Below, piece after piece: positions 22,301 to 34,081 of a DNA stretch of 64,000 nt. Source of the DNA: Liquidambar formosana (lineage: Eukaryota; Streptophyta; Magnoliopsida; Saxifragales; Altingiaceae); NCBI GenBank assembly GCA_039720395.1, contig CM077832.1, positions 12,107,967 through 12,171,966 on the forward strand. The letters run 5' to 3'. The notes under the pieces are model-generated. The model was not told where the DNA came from and made no database searches. It saw nothing but the letters and a program-made list of their open reading frames with translations. Numbering within the stretch: position 1 is the first letter of the stretch; each line of letters starts with the position of its first letter. The translations under genes were made by a program, and so were the position numbers.

Positions 22301-23403
22301 AAATTTCCGCAAAAAGAAAAGTTATATCTTTGAACCAAATAGAAAAACAGAACAGGACTACTTGTAAAAGGTTTTCATGTCTCTTGGAAAATGCTAGAAC
22401 ATAATGGGAGCAAGTGAATGGCGAGGAAGCTTAACCTAGAATTTTAGAATGATAAGTTTAAGGGGAAAATGGCAGGTCAGAAGCTTATTTATGTTGGTCT
22501 TTTTATGGCTGTTATGCATCACAGCATGTTCTATGGATGATACATGTTGGATGTTGCCAAACAGCCATTCGATCGTTGCCTTCAGATTGGTACTTGGCGA
22601 GACATAGGTATCAGTATTGGACTATAACTTAAAATTTAGGATAACATTGGGCCATTCTCTTATTTCAGATTTTATTGGGTTGCTCTGGGGTGAAGCATGT
22701 GTGTGTCAGTTATACTTTCATGAATAAAATTATTGATTAATAAGCTTGTTTCAGTTAACATTTTTTTCCTCAGAGAATCTGTTGCTATGAATTATACGGT
22801 AATTCTTATTGAATATTTATTGGAGTCTTAGCGTTTAGGACGCATTCTAAATTATTTCTCATTTTTATGCTAGTTGTTCAAGCGATATTCACTAGTGAAA
22901 AGATTCAGGATATTATTCCTCTTGCTGCGAATGCGATTTTGATTCTTGGACAAGGTAAGCTAGGGGATTTTAATTGAAATTCTTTCCTGGATGAGAATCA
23001 TATACATATACTGGTGAAATTTATTGTAAGTATTTAGCACTACAAAAATTTGCATTATAATAAACTTTTCTGCTTGGTGTAAGATATTTTATTGGCTGTG
23101 GGAAAATAAGTTTTGGACTTTTTTTATTTGAAAAAGAAAATAACACTAAGGAATAAAAATGATTTATTTTTTCATAAACTTTATGTACTTTTAGTTTTCA
23201 TATTGTGTAAAGTAAGAAATCACACTTTTGGGATCTTTTATATTGGCAACCCAAGTAATTATATGTATGAAGATGTTCTTGCCTAACAGATATCATGAGC
23301 TATTTGTGGTTCTTTCTGCCAAATGCTGCTCTGTCGTTCTAGAGATCTTTACAGTGTTTATCCCTGTTTTGCAGGAAGTATATTTGCGTATGCAATATCT
23401 TGA
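13396..23403 (+). CDS. Conserved plant protein of unknown function (five exons, about 506 aa)
   Basis: My model has exons 13396-14365, 20202-20492, 20906-21055, 22874-22954 and 23375-23403, which join in phase to about 506 codons. The ATG is preceded directly by an in-frame TAG. The N-terminus is Ser/Pro-rich low complexity (LYPSLSPFSPSPLPPSSS). Later blocks have the look of beta-propeller strands: FVVAGPHNGGATVLLRFYIL, SNSKIWVFAAK, FGYLVLGEDNGVRVFAL, LLILDSVGDLHLLHLSNP and TQTVWISDGFYSVHMMAV. The C-terminus is AANAILILGQG, then SIFAYAIS and the stop. I recognise this ending as typical of an unnamed plant family but do not know its function. The strong CAG|GT donor at 21030 breaks the frame with exon 4; the weaker TTG|GT donor at 21055 restores it, so exon 3's end is the least certain point. 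Confidence 0.7.
14366..15034 (+). other. First part of intron 1 of the 13396 gene
   Basis: Ordinary AT-rich intron sequence following the donor CCA|GTAAGT. It has a 20-base T run at about 14850. No exon or element was recognised. Confidence 0.5.
15035..19050 (+). mobile_element. Decayed L1-type LINE in intron 1, split by a hAT element
   Basis: Translated fragments in shifting frames match the order of a plant L1 element. At 15908-16110 there is an ORF1-like DUF4283 segment (FLGLPLCGWDFFKPLGDFYV). At about 17815-17930 come RT pieces reading VLINGTPY, then SSRGL and a degenerate QGDPLS. At 18005-18330 a further RT part includes the VDLGNGELILVG segment and the PLGTHFKERIRD and RVERRLSG blocks. 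At about 18350-18420 comes STLASILTYFMSVFKISSSV. The tail region (about 18600-18960) has the zf-RVT-like part with DIWCGDV and FNDWELESV motifs. Stops and frameshifts are frequent, so it is long dead. Both ends are approximate; I saw no clear poly-A tail or target duplication. It lies in the same direction as the host gene. Confidence 0.75.
16106..17286. mobile_element. Non-autonomous hAT element nested in the LINE, 1181 bp
   Basis: It is flanked by the 8-bp direct repeat GTTACGTG (16098-16105 and 17287-17294), the size made by hAT transposases. The ends are inverted: CAAAGTTGTTAAAAGGCG at the left against CATAGCTATTAAAGGCG read from the right. Both subterminal zones are rich in GGCGC/GCGCC and GCCTTG motifs. 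The middle is T-rich, giving Phe-rich reading frames with no meaning. It carries no transposase. The insertion splits the ORF1-like segment of the host LINE right after the codons for VIPSYV. Confidence 0.9.
19051..20201 (+). other. Last part of intron 1 of the 13396 gene
   Basis: Intron sequence up to the acceptor CATGCAG before exon 2. A 163-codon open frame on the opposite strand (19864-20355) overlaps exon 2 and has no recognisable domain; I treat it as a shadow. Confidence 0.5.
22019..22266 (+). mobile_element. SINE with 13-bp target duplication in intron 3
   Basis: The 222-bp body (22032-22253) lies between two copies of ATATTGGAAGATA (22019-22031 and 22254-22266). Near the 5' end GGTAGCCCACTTGGTAAGGG resembles a tRNA-type box A region, and a GGCTCAATTTCCC stretch about 50 bp later resembles a degenerate box B. 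The body is GC-rich compared with its surroundings and ends in an A/G-rich tail (TTGTCAAAAAAAAGAAAAG). These traits fit a tRNA-derived SINE with an A-type tail. It is in sense orientation in the intron. Confidence 0.85.
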
Positions 23404-26400
23404 AGTTGCTTGGTGATTATCTCTGTCGTAGTGGTGAGCTCAGTTCTTATTATGATGTTGTTGGATGTTTTGAGCAATTACTTTGTATCTTCACTGCACT
23501 CTTAACAATTGTTTCATGTTTGTGTTGCTGTGAAACATAGAACTGTTAAAAGCGAATATGAAATGTTTTTGCAACTTGAAAATATCTCATAATGCCTATC
23601 AAAAAAAAAAAATCATAATTGTTGTGCTGTAGTGTGGTTTCTATAAAACACTTATTCTTATGCATTGCTTTGGTTCTTTCAGTATTTCACAATATATAAC
23701 CTGGCTGTTTATCTTGTAGGAAAATTATATTCTGGGCCAGATTATAGATGATTTATGCGAGTTTTGGTGGGTTCCTGGATCAGTGTTTTGTTTCAACAGT
23801 AAGTTTCTTTTATGTTTTAAAAACTCATTGAAGTCTTTCACAGAATTGTCACATTTTTTCCATTGCATAAGCGTACTCTACCAAATTTAATGTGGATCTG
23901 GCTCACTATATCCTGAATTTCAGTTGGCTGTTACGCATTCTTTCTGATTACCGTGGTCCTGATTCTCATTATGTAACTGAAGTCATGAGCTGCAGTTGGT
24001 TTTTTTATCTAATAGTGCATGTGACTACAAGGACACTGAGCTCTTGAAGGTATGTATTATCATAAACTTTTCCTTACTGGAATGAGAAGTTATATGGCTA
24101 CATGGTAGTATGGTACTAGGTTTTGTATACAAGGACTTTGAGTGTTGATTTTGACATGCCTTAAATTGTGTAAAAAAATATAAAAAATTCAAGGCCATAT
24201 AAAAGAGTGGCTCTACAAGCTACATTAAAAAATAAAGTAAAATTTCTTCTCAATTATTTTAATCTTAATCTCCCTATGTAATTTGACTTGGTGGCTGGCA
24301 ACTTTGGTTGGATAATTTATTTTGATTAATTATTGAATCCGGAAAGATAATGGATGAATTACTTTCGATTTTTTTTATCAAAATGGATGATTTACTTTCA
24401 ATGCTTTGTGATGTTGAAATATGACTAGTTTGGGCTAAAGGGATTGTAGACAGGCCCGATTGCCTGAGCTAAAAATTTCATCTAACGATCTTGGGAAATT
24501 AGTCAATCACATTGAAGCTCATTTGTAAAAAATAAGAGGACCTCTTGACCTTGGGGATTGACCATGTATTTTCTTGTACCTAGCTTTTTGTTTTGCTTAT
24601 TTGAGCTTTGTATACTTGAAGGATCTCATGTCCTTTGTACTCTTCTCTCTTTTGATAATAAAATTTCAGTACCCTTTTTTTTTAAAGAAATAAAAAAAAA
24701 AGGAGGAAAAAGTTTGAAGACAATATAATTTGGCAAAATAGGTCTACTAGGAGTTGGCGATTTTATTTGAAACTGCTTGTTTGCTTTTTACTACAAATTA
24801 GTGCTTCTAGGAAAAAGCAATCGTTGAAAGCATTTATGAGATATTAGTGATACTCACCATAAAAGTAAGAGTCAATTTTCTCCAGCTTTTGCTTATCACT
24901 GTTGTTTATCAATCTCTAGAAAATTTGAAATGCTAGTTTTTAAAAATGACTCACCTCTTTTTCTACCCTCACTCATTTTTGTTCTCCATTCTAATGGCTC
25001 TTTTCCACTAACAGTCTCTTTTATTGACTGTCTCTTCACTGAGTGATCCTTTTGAGTGATTATTATTTACTGTGTGTGTGCGTGTGCGTGTGTTCTGCAT
25101 TTCGTTCTTTGGCTTTATTCATAATCTTATGGACCCAACTCTTTTTAGGACAAGCAAAACTTTGGGATTAGTTGGATGCGCATTATCGAGTTCTGAACCC
25201 CAATGAAGATCTTTCAACTCAAAGCCACCACTGCTAAGCAGCCTTGCTTTTGCTAGCTGTATGAAAAACTTGCTGCAAACATTCAAGTTGTTTGCTGTCG
25301 GTTTATTGGTCTCTGTTTGGTACCATTTATGGAGCTTGCATAAAATGTCAGGTTATCAATCAAAGGACCAAGCCAGCATGCAACCACAGGTCACAAAGGT
25401 ATGGGGCAGTCTTTGCCATTGTGTTGCAAGATGTTTTTTGATATGGATGAAACTCTATCGAAAGACTTCATTCCATCCATTATTTAATGTTGTTTGGGTT
25501 GTAATACTATTCCAACTTGTGGCTTAAATATTTTGTACGGAGGCTAGCACCTATAGTAATCTGTTGCTCAAGCTGTTTATGCGTATGACACTGCCTGGTT
25601 TCTCCCAGTTTTAATGGGACATATGAAATCCTAAGTATCATTATCAGATCTCTTTGGTATCCTATTTCCAGTGTTATATATATAAATCTCATTGTTTCAT
25701 TTAAAGGGGTTTGAACCTTAAATACTCTCCAGACAAGGAAGATACCGTAGTTGAGAATGATGACATTGGGTGGTTGGTCATGTAATTGTTAGTTGATTTG
25801 GTATACATAGCAAGAGCAGCCGTGGCATTAACCACTAAATTGGTGTGGACAATCGGATGCCCGAAATGTTTCAGTTAAGTTTTGGGGAGCGTGTGCCCTT
25901 GCCCAAGGGCAAGACTGCCACAATTGTCCCATGTTTTTTCTTTGGTGGAAGGCTCAAAAATATTTGTTAATTTGGGTTTTACAGTTTGTCTAATTGAACC
26001 AGACTTTTGTGTAACATTCCTCGAATTTTAACCCCCTGTCAAAATAGAATTTCTGGAATAAAAAAAAAAACAAAAAAAATTGTTGTTGAAACATTCAAAT
26101 GATTAGGTGTTCTGGGTTGTGACCTTTATGATCTTATCCAGCCTGCCAGCCACCAAAGATTGAATGGACAGAATGAACATGGATATGATACTGCAGGACT
26201 TGGTATAGAACCTCATTTTTCGAACAAGTTTCTCTCTCTTAAGCCATTGTGAAATGACTGCTATACAACCATCCAGGCAACCAGGGGACCATCGTATTGA
26301 TTGAGAAAGAAGAATGTACAATGGTGGATGTGGGATTACTAATCATCCTTACTATTTTAGGGAATGGCTGAACAGTCTTTTTATTTATTTATTTATTGAT

Positions 26401-26445
26401 TTTCACTTTGTGTTTCGTTGGTTTTAGACTCGTAATTTTGGTTGG
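23404..26445 (+). other. 3' flank of the 13396 gene
   Basis: No further coding exon was recognised after the stop. Several short stretches with donor-like GTAAG and T-rich acceptor-like tracts (for example near 23700-23810 and 25140-25700) could be spliced 3' UTR, but I cannot show this. A short (GT)n-type run lies at about 25072-25092. Confidence 0.4.
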
Positions 26446-26454
26446 TTTTTTTTT

Positions 26455-26485
<31 letters not shown>
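26446..26485. repeat. T19-G21 homopolymer pair
   Basis: Nineteen T directly followed by twenty-one G. Such runs are prone to length error in sequencing and assembly, and the G-run could form a G-quadruplex on the + strand. Confidence 0.8.
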
Positions 26486-26698
26486 TGTGGGTTTGGTTTG
26501 GAGCCCCAATTTAGTCTATAGATCAATTGATATGCTAGCAGTACCTAAATAATTCTTGCGACCCTTTTTTTATGTACAAATCACGGACATTACGAGATAT
26601 TAATAAAGTTGTTCATCAAGATTATAAGACTAAAACTGAAAACAAAATCATTAGTATGAAAAAAAAAAAACTTATTAGGAAGTTAGTAATAATTCGTA

Positions 26699-26852
26699 TT
26701 TTAGATTGGTTGGACTACCTGAAAATAATTATAGTTGGTAGTAATTGTTAGTTAAGTTAGTAGTCATTCATTATGAAGTTAGGAATAATTTATATTTAAC
26801 TAACAAGGACTATTAACTGTAATTATTTTCCGGCAGCCCCACTAATCTAAAA
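26699..26852. mobile_element. MITE, 154 bp
   Basis: Terminal inverted repeats of about 33 bp: TTTTAGATTGGTTGGACTAC on the left against TTTTAGATTAGTGGGGCTGC from the right, each followed by a GAAAATAATTA block. The interior has GTTAGTTAAGTTAGTAGTCA, a motif shared with the elements at 32940 and 63738. Confidence 0.7.
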
Positions 26853-27962
26853 TCCCCCAATCAAAGGGAGGATGTCCCACAATAGATTCTCTCTCCATAG
26901 GATATTGGACATAGAGAATAACATGTCTATAAAAAAAACAATGAGCGTTGTTGAAATGAAGAGCATCACGTAAGGATGATGGGAAGACAAAATTGCAGGA
27001 CTGGCGCCAAATTATACAAGCCACTGGTTTGAATGGATAAAACCAAAGTACAATTAATGCAAAGGATCATTTTTGGTTTAAATCTTCCACCGGGTCATTT
27101 TTTTCCCCCCTTTTTTCAATCATTTTATGATTTTATCAGTTCATTTAAGGCATTTGTCACAATTATATGCCAAATTTTTGGGTTCCTACCATAATTTTTA
27201 AGTTAAAAGATATGAATTATATGTAAATGTATGAGAGAAAATGTACGATAACATCATTTTATATGTGAGATGTCTTCACATCGTCCTATGATTGGAAGCC
27301 TTTCGTGTATAATAAGTGAAGGAATCCTGATTAATGCCCAACTACGTTACCTCGATGTCACATGTACTCCACAAAAATGATGGAACTAGGAAGTACACAA
27401 GACAGGTCCCATAAAAGTTAGGGGTAAAATGAAAAAGGTAAATAACTTAATTACCCCAAAAAAAAAGATGGCAGAAAAAGCAAATGAAAAGGGAAAAAAT
27501 ATGTCGTGAAGGAAAAACCAGAACCTCTCCTTGTCATGAAACCAACCTTGCATGCAAATGAGACAAAAAACTGACGGCCACGATGAGCCTAGGATGGGAC
27601 CCACTGGTTCCATAATGTGAGAACCCTTGCTTCACTCATTTTGAGAGTGATGATGACAAGCACATGCACCCAAGGCATTCTCACTCCCCTCTATCTACTC
27701 TTTTTCGCTCTACCCAACATTCCAACCCACATTGAAAACAACCCTACAATGATATCAACTTGATTCCCCTTGCACCATTTCCTTATTGGATGGGCTCAAA
27801 TCTTTGTGATTTTTATTTAGCACTAGTTAATGCTCTACTGTATTGGCTCCAAGATGGAATTTTTTTTTTTTTTTTTTTTTTTTGGGGTAAGAAACCAATA
27901 TTCTTTGAGTTAATTTTGAGTAACCCCTCCCCCAACCCAACCCAACCCAACCCCCTAATAAT

Positions 27963-27993
<31 letters not shown>

Positions 27994-30368
27994 CCCAATC
28001 TTTCACTTGCTAAGATGCTATTTGTGCTACATTTGATCATGATAAAAATAGGAAAAGGGACAAACACTGACTCTTAAATCTTGATTGTTAAAACATCACT
28101 TGATCCCATAAACAGGTTGTTAGGGAATAAGTCAATTATGTATACCAAGTTAAGCTCCTCATATGGAGAGACGAATTGATAAATTGTAGCGAGTGAATAA
28201 AGACCAACCAATAAACAGTAACGAACGTATAGATAAACGACAGTAAAATGATAAATAAATAGAGGTTGCAGTCAACAGAATTTAAAAACTCTAATATCAT
28301 GTTAAAATACCACTTGATTTCAAAAATTGTCAAGAAGTGTGTCAATAATGTATGTCAAGCAAACATTATATTTTGGGATAAGAGAAGTTTTGTGATTAAT
28401 ATTTTTTGTGCGTTTAAAGCAAAAATTAGAGTAATTTTCCTAAAAAAAAAAATTTTCTTATAAAAAAAAAAAAATACTTTCACAATATCAACTTGACAAT
28501 ACGTAAAGTTCTCCATTTTATGGCTTCTTGACAATCAAACAGCATATTATAGAACCCTAAGGGTACTCATTTCAATATTTCATTTAGTCTAACATCAGAA
28601 AATAAATTTTTTTTTCTTTTTTTGGCCATTTCGTTTTAAATGATTTCTGAAAATTTCTCAGTTCTGATACATTTCCCTAACATTTTCAAACATTTTTGTT
28701 GTGTGGGTTCAAAAATGGGTTTCCCGCTTGGGAAAAGAGGCCCACTGAGTCAACTCATCGAGTACTAGAGCAGTGCCTGTGATCCCAAGCTAGGGCCTGC
28801 ATCAACATCGAAATCCAAATTGTGGTGGCCCACTGTTCCAGAATTGTCAACATATTGTACCATCAGAAGTCTAATGTTGGCCTATTTCAGAGTATAATTG
28901 CAACAAAATGTTGACCCACTAATCCAATCATCATTGTTTTAGGTAGAACTACTCCTAAACCTCTCCCAAGAAAACAACAAACAAACAAAAAAAAAAAAAA
29001 AAAATTGAAAAAATGGTAGAACCACTCCTATGCCCCGAGAAAAGGGGTTGAACTACTCCAATTTTTGTATGTGCAAAGGAAAATGATGCATTCCCTATGC
29101 AACCTTGCGCATGTGAAAACAAACAATAAATGCATCCAAAAAAAAAAAAAACCACCAATAAATTGGAGAATAAATTCAATAGATATTGATCATTTACTTT
29201 GATGGCCTACAGCCTAATGACATTCTTTTTTTTTTATTGTGGGAAGTGTCTTTGATTTAGAATCTAAAGTCCTTAATAGCATTAGTTTGGGGTTGGGATT
29301 TGTCCCATGAAATAACCATAAGATTTTTTATTTTTTTTTGGCTAAGTAACCATAAGATTGTGTATATGGAATGTTTATTCATTAGCATAATTCCTATTCC
29401 TTTTTTTTTTTTGGCTTAATGAAAGGTATCCCAAGCCGTTAGGTAACTAATCTTCCATAATACACAAACCACTTGCATGAAAGTCGAAGGATGTAAGAAA
29501 CATGTAAAATCCAAATTCAGTCTAATTTGATGGCCAAATGATATCAACGGCACTTACCCATTTGCCCATCTAATACTCCTAGTAGGGAGGATTTACACCG
29601 TTTAGGGTGGAATCTATGTAAGGCCCACCATTTGAATGATGCATGTAAAAAAATCCTCTTTAGGACTTTGTAGTAATGCAGAGGACTCGGCCGGGAGATT
29701 AGAGCCGGCTAAGCTTTGGATTAGCATATATAACAAATGTTAAAAAGGGCTGCGAATCGTGTGGCTTTAAAATCAAGTGTGCCAATTTGTGTTGATAGAT
29801 CATGTTCATGTCGTATTGAAATACTATGTACTAAAGTATCAAAATTTTAAGCAAATTAGAGATTTAGATTCGTAGATTACTAAGCTATAACATATTATAG
29901 ATCTATGAACATTCATAAAAGATTTCATTTTCCTTTTCCAAATAACAGGGGAATTTGAAATTCAAGAAAAAACTAAAGAAAATATATTTTTTTTATTAAA
30001 ACGGATCCATTTGGGTCAAAACGGATTAGGCAGATTGACTTGAAAGACAAGACAAATTTATTATACGAGTTAGGGTTGATCCAATTTGGACTCAAATACA
30101 ATTACAATAAATCTCAATCAAACCCACCAACTTGGTATTTGAATCTGAATTGTGTTCACATGTTATGCCAGAGTTTGCCACCCTATCACTTTCATGAGAC
30201 AACCAAGTTCAGAAGTAGCAGAAAAAAATTCAAAAAACTTGAAAATGTTTGCTTTTATGGCGACCATGATTACATAATTTACCTACTTATAAAAATAGAC
30301 CACGTTTGAGAAGTAGAGAGTAGAAACAATAGAAAAGGCTCTCCAATTCCCAATCATAAGTTCATTCA
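26853..30368. other. Intergenic stretch upstream of the 30369 gene
   Basis: I see no gene. Notable simple sequence: a T-run at about 27860-27883, a (CCAAC)n run at about 27930-27953 and an AAAT-type run at 27957-27992. All open frames are short, in one strand only, and lack recognisable content. Confidence 0.5.
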
Positions 30369-31524
30369 ATGGCCTCCTCTACCATGGAACAATCTTCTTT
30401 AAATTCGCGGCGGCGAGATGAACCAGAGTTCAATTTAAGGGAATGGGCTGTCAAGGCTCGAATCAGCCGCGAAAACACGAATTCAAGAAGGTTTTCAGCT
30501 TCGAATATTATCAGAAGCAGTTTCAGAGAAGACGCAAGGTCTTTCAGATCAAACATCACCATCTCTAGCACTGCTTCTTCTCCTGGCTACCCCTCGAGAG
30601 GTATCATATCTCTCCCTCGATCTTCTCACACACACACAAGGAAAAGAAAAAAAAAAAAAATCACAAACACAAACACATGGAGAACTTGGTTTTGATGCAC
30701 TGCTTCTCACAAACTGTCCAACTTTTCTATCCAGATGAGATCGACCCATCGACGTATTCTTTCACCACTGCTCTCAAAGGTAATTGAGACACCGTAATTT
30801 AGTGTTATCATTATGATCATGAAAGTGTTTTGGGTCATTTTGGTTTCAATGAGTTGTTGTGTGGATATGGGTTTTCCGCAGCATTGCAGGCGAGGTCGGC
30901 TCATAGCTGGGAGTGCTTATCGCCAGATGGGTTTGCTTTGCATTCCAAGTGGAATGAAGCTGAGAAATATATATGCAACCCTCTTTCAGGTGAGGTTCCA
31001 ATGGAGTGTTTTGTCAGCGAAACACTCAGCGGACGGTCTTTTCCGCAACTTGACAAACAGAATCACCATGTCTGCACCTCTGGTTTACTCTTCCACCAGC
31101 TTGAGACAATTCCAAACTACGCCTTCCAACACTACACATGAAGATGTAGTCCATTTTCCAATTCAAGGTGAGATCCCATATACACTTTCTCTCTAGTTTT
31201 CCACATTTTTTTTCCCTAAGTATATATAGACCATTTATCTTTTATTTAGTTTTGGGTTAGAGTAGTACTACTGTGTCTCTGTGTGTCTCACACATGCATT
31301 GCAGAGGAGAAAAAGGAGAGCATGACTAGAGATGTGGGCACTCAAAGCACACACCCCTGATCTTAGTTCAAGCAGTCCCAGCCCCGCTTCGACGCCTTCC
31401 ATCAGAGAGAGATCATTGAAGCGATCTGACGTGGAAGGCAGAGATTCACCCGAATTATTATGGGAAATTGAAATCTGAGGAAGAGGCTATGTTTCTCGAT
31501 TATTTTGTTTGGTTGCCAAGAAAA

Positions 31525-33886
31525 GTAAGTAATGAAATTTGGTATCCACCATCTTCTTGAAAACCAAAGAGGAATCGATAAGAACAATATCTTGAGAAGA
31601 TTAAATGTTAGAGGATATGTCATTTATAGGAAAAAATCAAAGCTAATATCCCCATTGCCTAATATGAAGTGCTTCTATGGGAGCAAAAAAGGGGAAGCAA
31701 AAACATCTATTATTATTATTATTATTCTAACATTTTGAATTAAAATTCTCCTTAGTCTAGCACAGACACTCGACTTCTAGTTTTTGCCATTTTTATAGTA
31801 GCGACAATAACCAATTTAGAAAACCATGGGGAAAGCAATACCTATATGCACTCCACTTTTTGGAGCTTGCATTATAATTAGAATATCCATAGAGGTGGTT
31901 CTCAAACCCAATAAAATATATGATATAAAAAAGGGTAAAGGTAAAGCGCAAACTAATGCATGCTATTGTCAAAACTGCAGGTTGTTCATGCCAACACCCA
32001 CAGGATAGACTGATTGCTGTCACATATAATTGAACTGTACCCTTCCAAGGTGGGGACTAATTATCAATTGGTCCCCCAACACGTGAGATGTATCCCCAAC
32101 TCTCTATATATTCCAAAGGGGCATGGGATGCTTTTCCTCAAATTAGTCCATTTCCTGCAAAATGCATTGTGTTTTTCAAAAACATTTTTCTGTCAATAAA
32201 GCACTTCTCTTTCCTTCTTCTTCTTCTTCTTTCATTTTTTTTTATTATTTTTTTTTTGGGTGTGTGGGGGTCTAAGGCAACAAACACTAATACTCTCTCG
32301 TCCCATTAAATAGGCCATTTTTTTTTTTTTTTTTTTGTTTCAAAATGTTTGTTCACTTTGAAAAGTCAAATTATAATTTTTTTTAAGTTTCCAACACTAT
32401 CTTTTGTTTTTTTCAATAATTATTTTTAACATAAAACCTAACAAAAGAGTTAAGGGTATTTTTAAAAAGTTAAAATTTAATTAATGATAAGTCATTCTAA
32501 TGATGACTATGTTTTAAATTCTGTGTTTTTGAAATTTGGTCTATATTTATGAGACGGAAGGGGTAAGTGATAACCCTTTTCAGCGGTTTAACAACAATCA
32601 AAACAATTCCCAAACCAAATTATTATCAATCTCCCACCTCGATCACTTTTTCCCTTGAATGAAGTACTGGTTTTTTTTTGTTTTTTTTGTTCTTCTACCT
32701 GCTTGTTTTTTTGTGGACCCGCTGAAGATGCTTCAATTAAAATATTTAAAAAGATTCTTCACTTTCTAGTTGAATTTATTGGGATTCCCAATGCAAAATG
32801 CCATATCACTGCTTTATTCTTCTTTTTGGCTGGCTAAATGGCCAGGTGATTCAGACTTTCAGGGCTGGTAACTATACAATGTTATGGTACAGTACAATTT
32901 ATAATTTTATATAGCACTTATCCTAAAAAAAAGGAAAAAGGGGAATTACAGCAAATAATTACAGTTAATAGTTATTTTTAGTTAACTTAATAGTCATTTA
33001 CTATTAAATTAGTAGTCATTTGTAGCAATGTGTAATTATTTACCTTAGTTGAACAAATCTATAATTCCCCAAAAAAAAAAAAAATTTATATAGCATCGTT
33101 AATTGCACTTGCCATTCCCCAGGGGCTAAACAATTGCTCTTTCATAATTTTCCCCTTAAGTCTGGGTTCTTATTATTATTTTCAATACAATCTTAATAAA
33201 GTTAGCACGTATTGATATAATTTATATCTATACCAATAATTTAGGATTGTACTCTGTGTATTAATACAATATACTTTATAACTCATTAATGCATAAGGTA
33301 AATTCCTAATACAGGTATTAATATAAGTTATTTCAGTACGTGCTCACCTGATTATCATCTTTTTTCAATAATAGACACACAGAGACATTCAACATATTGG
33401 CCTCATGTATACTTATGAATTAGTGTTCACGTGTTTCGTGTCCATCGTTGCATTTTTTGCAATGACAAATCACATAACTATTTTCCTTCTATAGTTAAAT
33501 ATATTATGAACCAAACTGTTAGTGGAAATTAATGAAAATGTGTCTTAAGAGGATTTTATTTTTTATTTATTTATTTATTGCCGTTTTCATCCATCGGCTG
33601 ATATGACATCCACCATCTTTCTTTAAGTTCAAATCGAGAATGGATTACCTTTTTTTCTCATTATTTGCTAATCTAGCTCTCATGAATCACCACATCAGCT
33701 GGCCCATAACCAAAGTAGGTTGATTTATCTAGTAACTTTAGTACTTTTCTTAAATTTTAAGGTCCTAGGTTAAATCCGTATTTCAGTAATCGATCATTTC
33801 CTAGTTTAGTTGATTATATGCAAAAAGCTGAAAAAAAAGGCATCCAATCCAATTAGAATTGATGTGTGTCCACGTGTGATTTGCAG
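31525..33886 (+). other. Last intron of the 30369 gene (2.36 kb)
   Basis: It runs from the donor AAA|GTAAGT to the acceptor TTTGCAG. It contains (ATT)n near 31709-31727, several T-runs, and one MITE listed separately. I found no additional exon. Confidence 0.5.
32940..33070. mobile_element. MITE, 131 bp, in the last intron of the 30369 gene
   Basis: Ends are inverted: GGGGAATTACAG on the left and GGGGAATTATAG from the right. Subterminal AATAATTACA pairs with AAATAATTACA. The interior TTAACTTAATAGTCATTTA and TTAGTAGTCATTTG match the motif in the elements at 26699 and 63738. Confidence 0.65.
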
Positions 33887-34081
33887 GTTGAAGTGAAAGA
33901 ATCAAGAGAGGAAGAAGAAACAAAAAGAAGCAAGGAAGAGAGAAAGAAAGTGGAGAAAAGTGGGAGGTGCAGGCAAGGTGGATGCCTGTCATGGAGGAGA
34001 TTGTGGATGAGAAAAAGGCAGAGAGAGAAACACAAACCAAGAAAGTACAATATCTTTCTTGGTCATATTAAAGGGTGTTAA

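Larger units (their letters stand above)
30369..34081 (+). pseudogene. Conserved plant gene with frameshifted exons 3 and 4
   Basis: Five exons are clear from splice sites and protein content: 30369-30600, 30735-30779, 30882-31167, 31305-31524 and 33887-34081. The product starts MASSTMEQSSLNSRRRDEPE, continues with FNLREWAVKARISRE, ARSFRSNITISSTASSPGYP, DEIDPSTYSFTTALKALQAR, WECLSPDGFALHSKWNEAEK and YICNPLSGEVPMEC. It ends with a charged, Lys/Arg/Glu-rich exon with GCLSW and a basic tail. I recall this as a plant-conserved family without a known function; MTRDVGTQ followed by a Ser/Pro stretch recalls long N-terminal remorins, but I see no Remorin_C coiled coil. Coding-like sequence changes frame near 31042, near 31352 and near 31450, with stops in the original frame (for example TGA at 31139-31141). 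The three shifts sum to one codon, so total exon length is still divisible by three. It is either a recent pseudogene or contains sequence errors. Confidence 0.65.
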
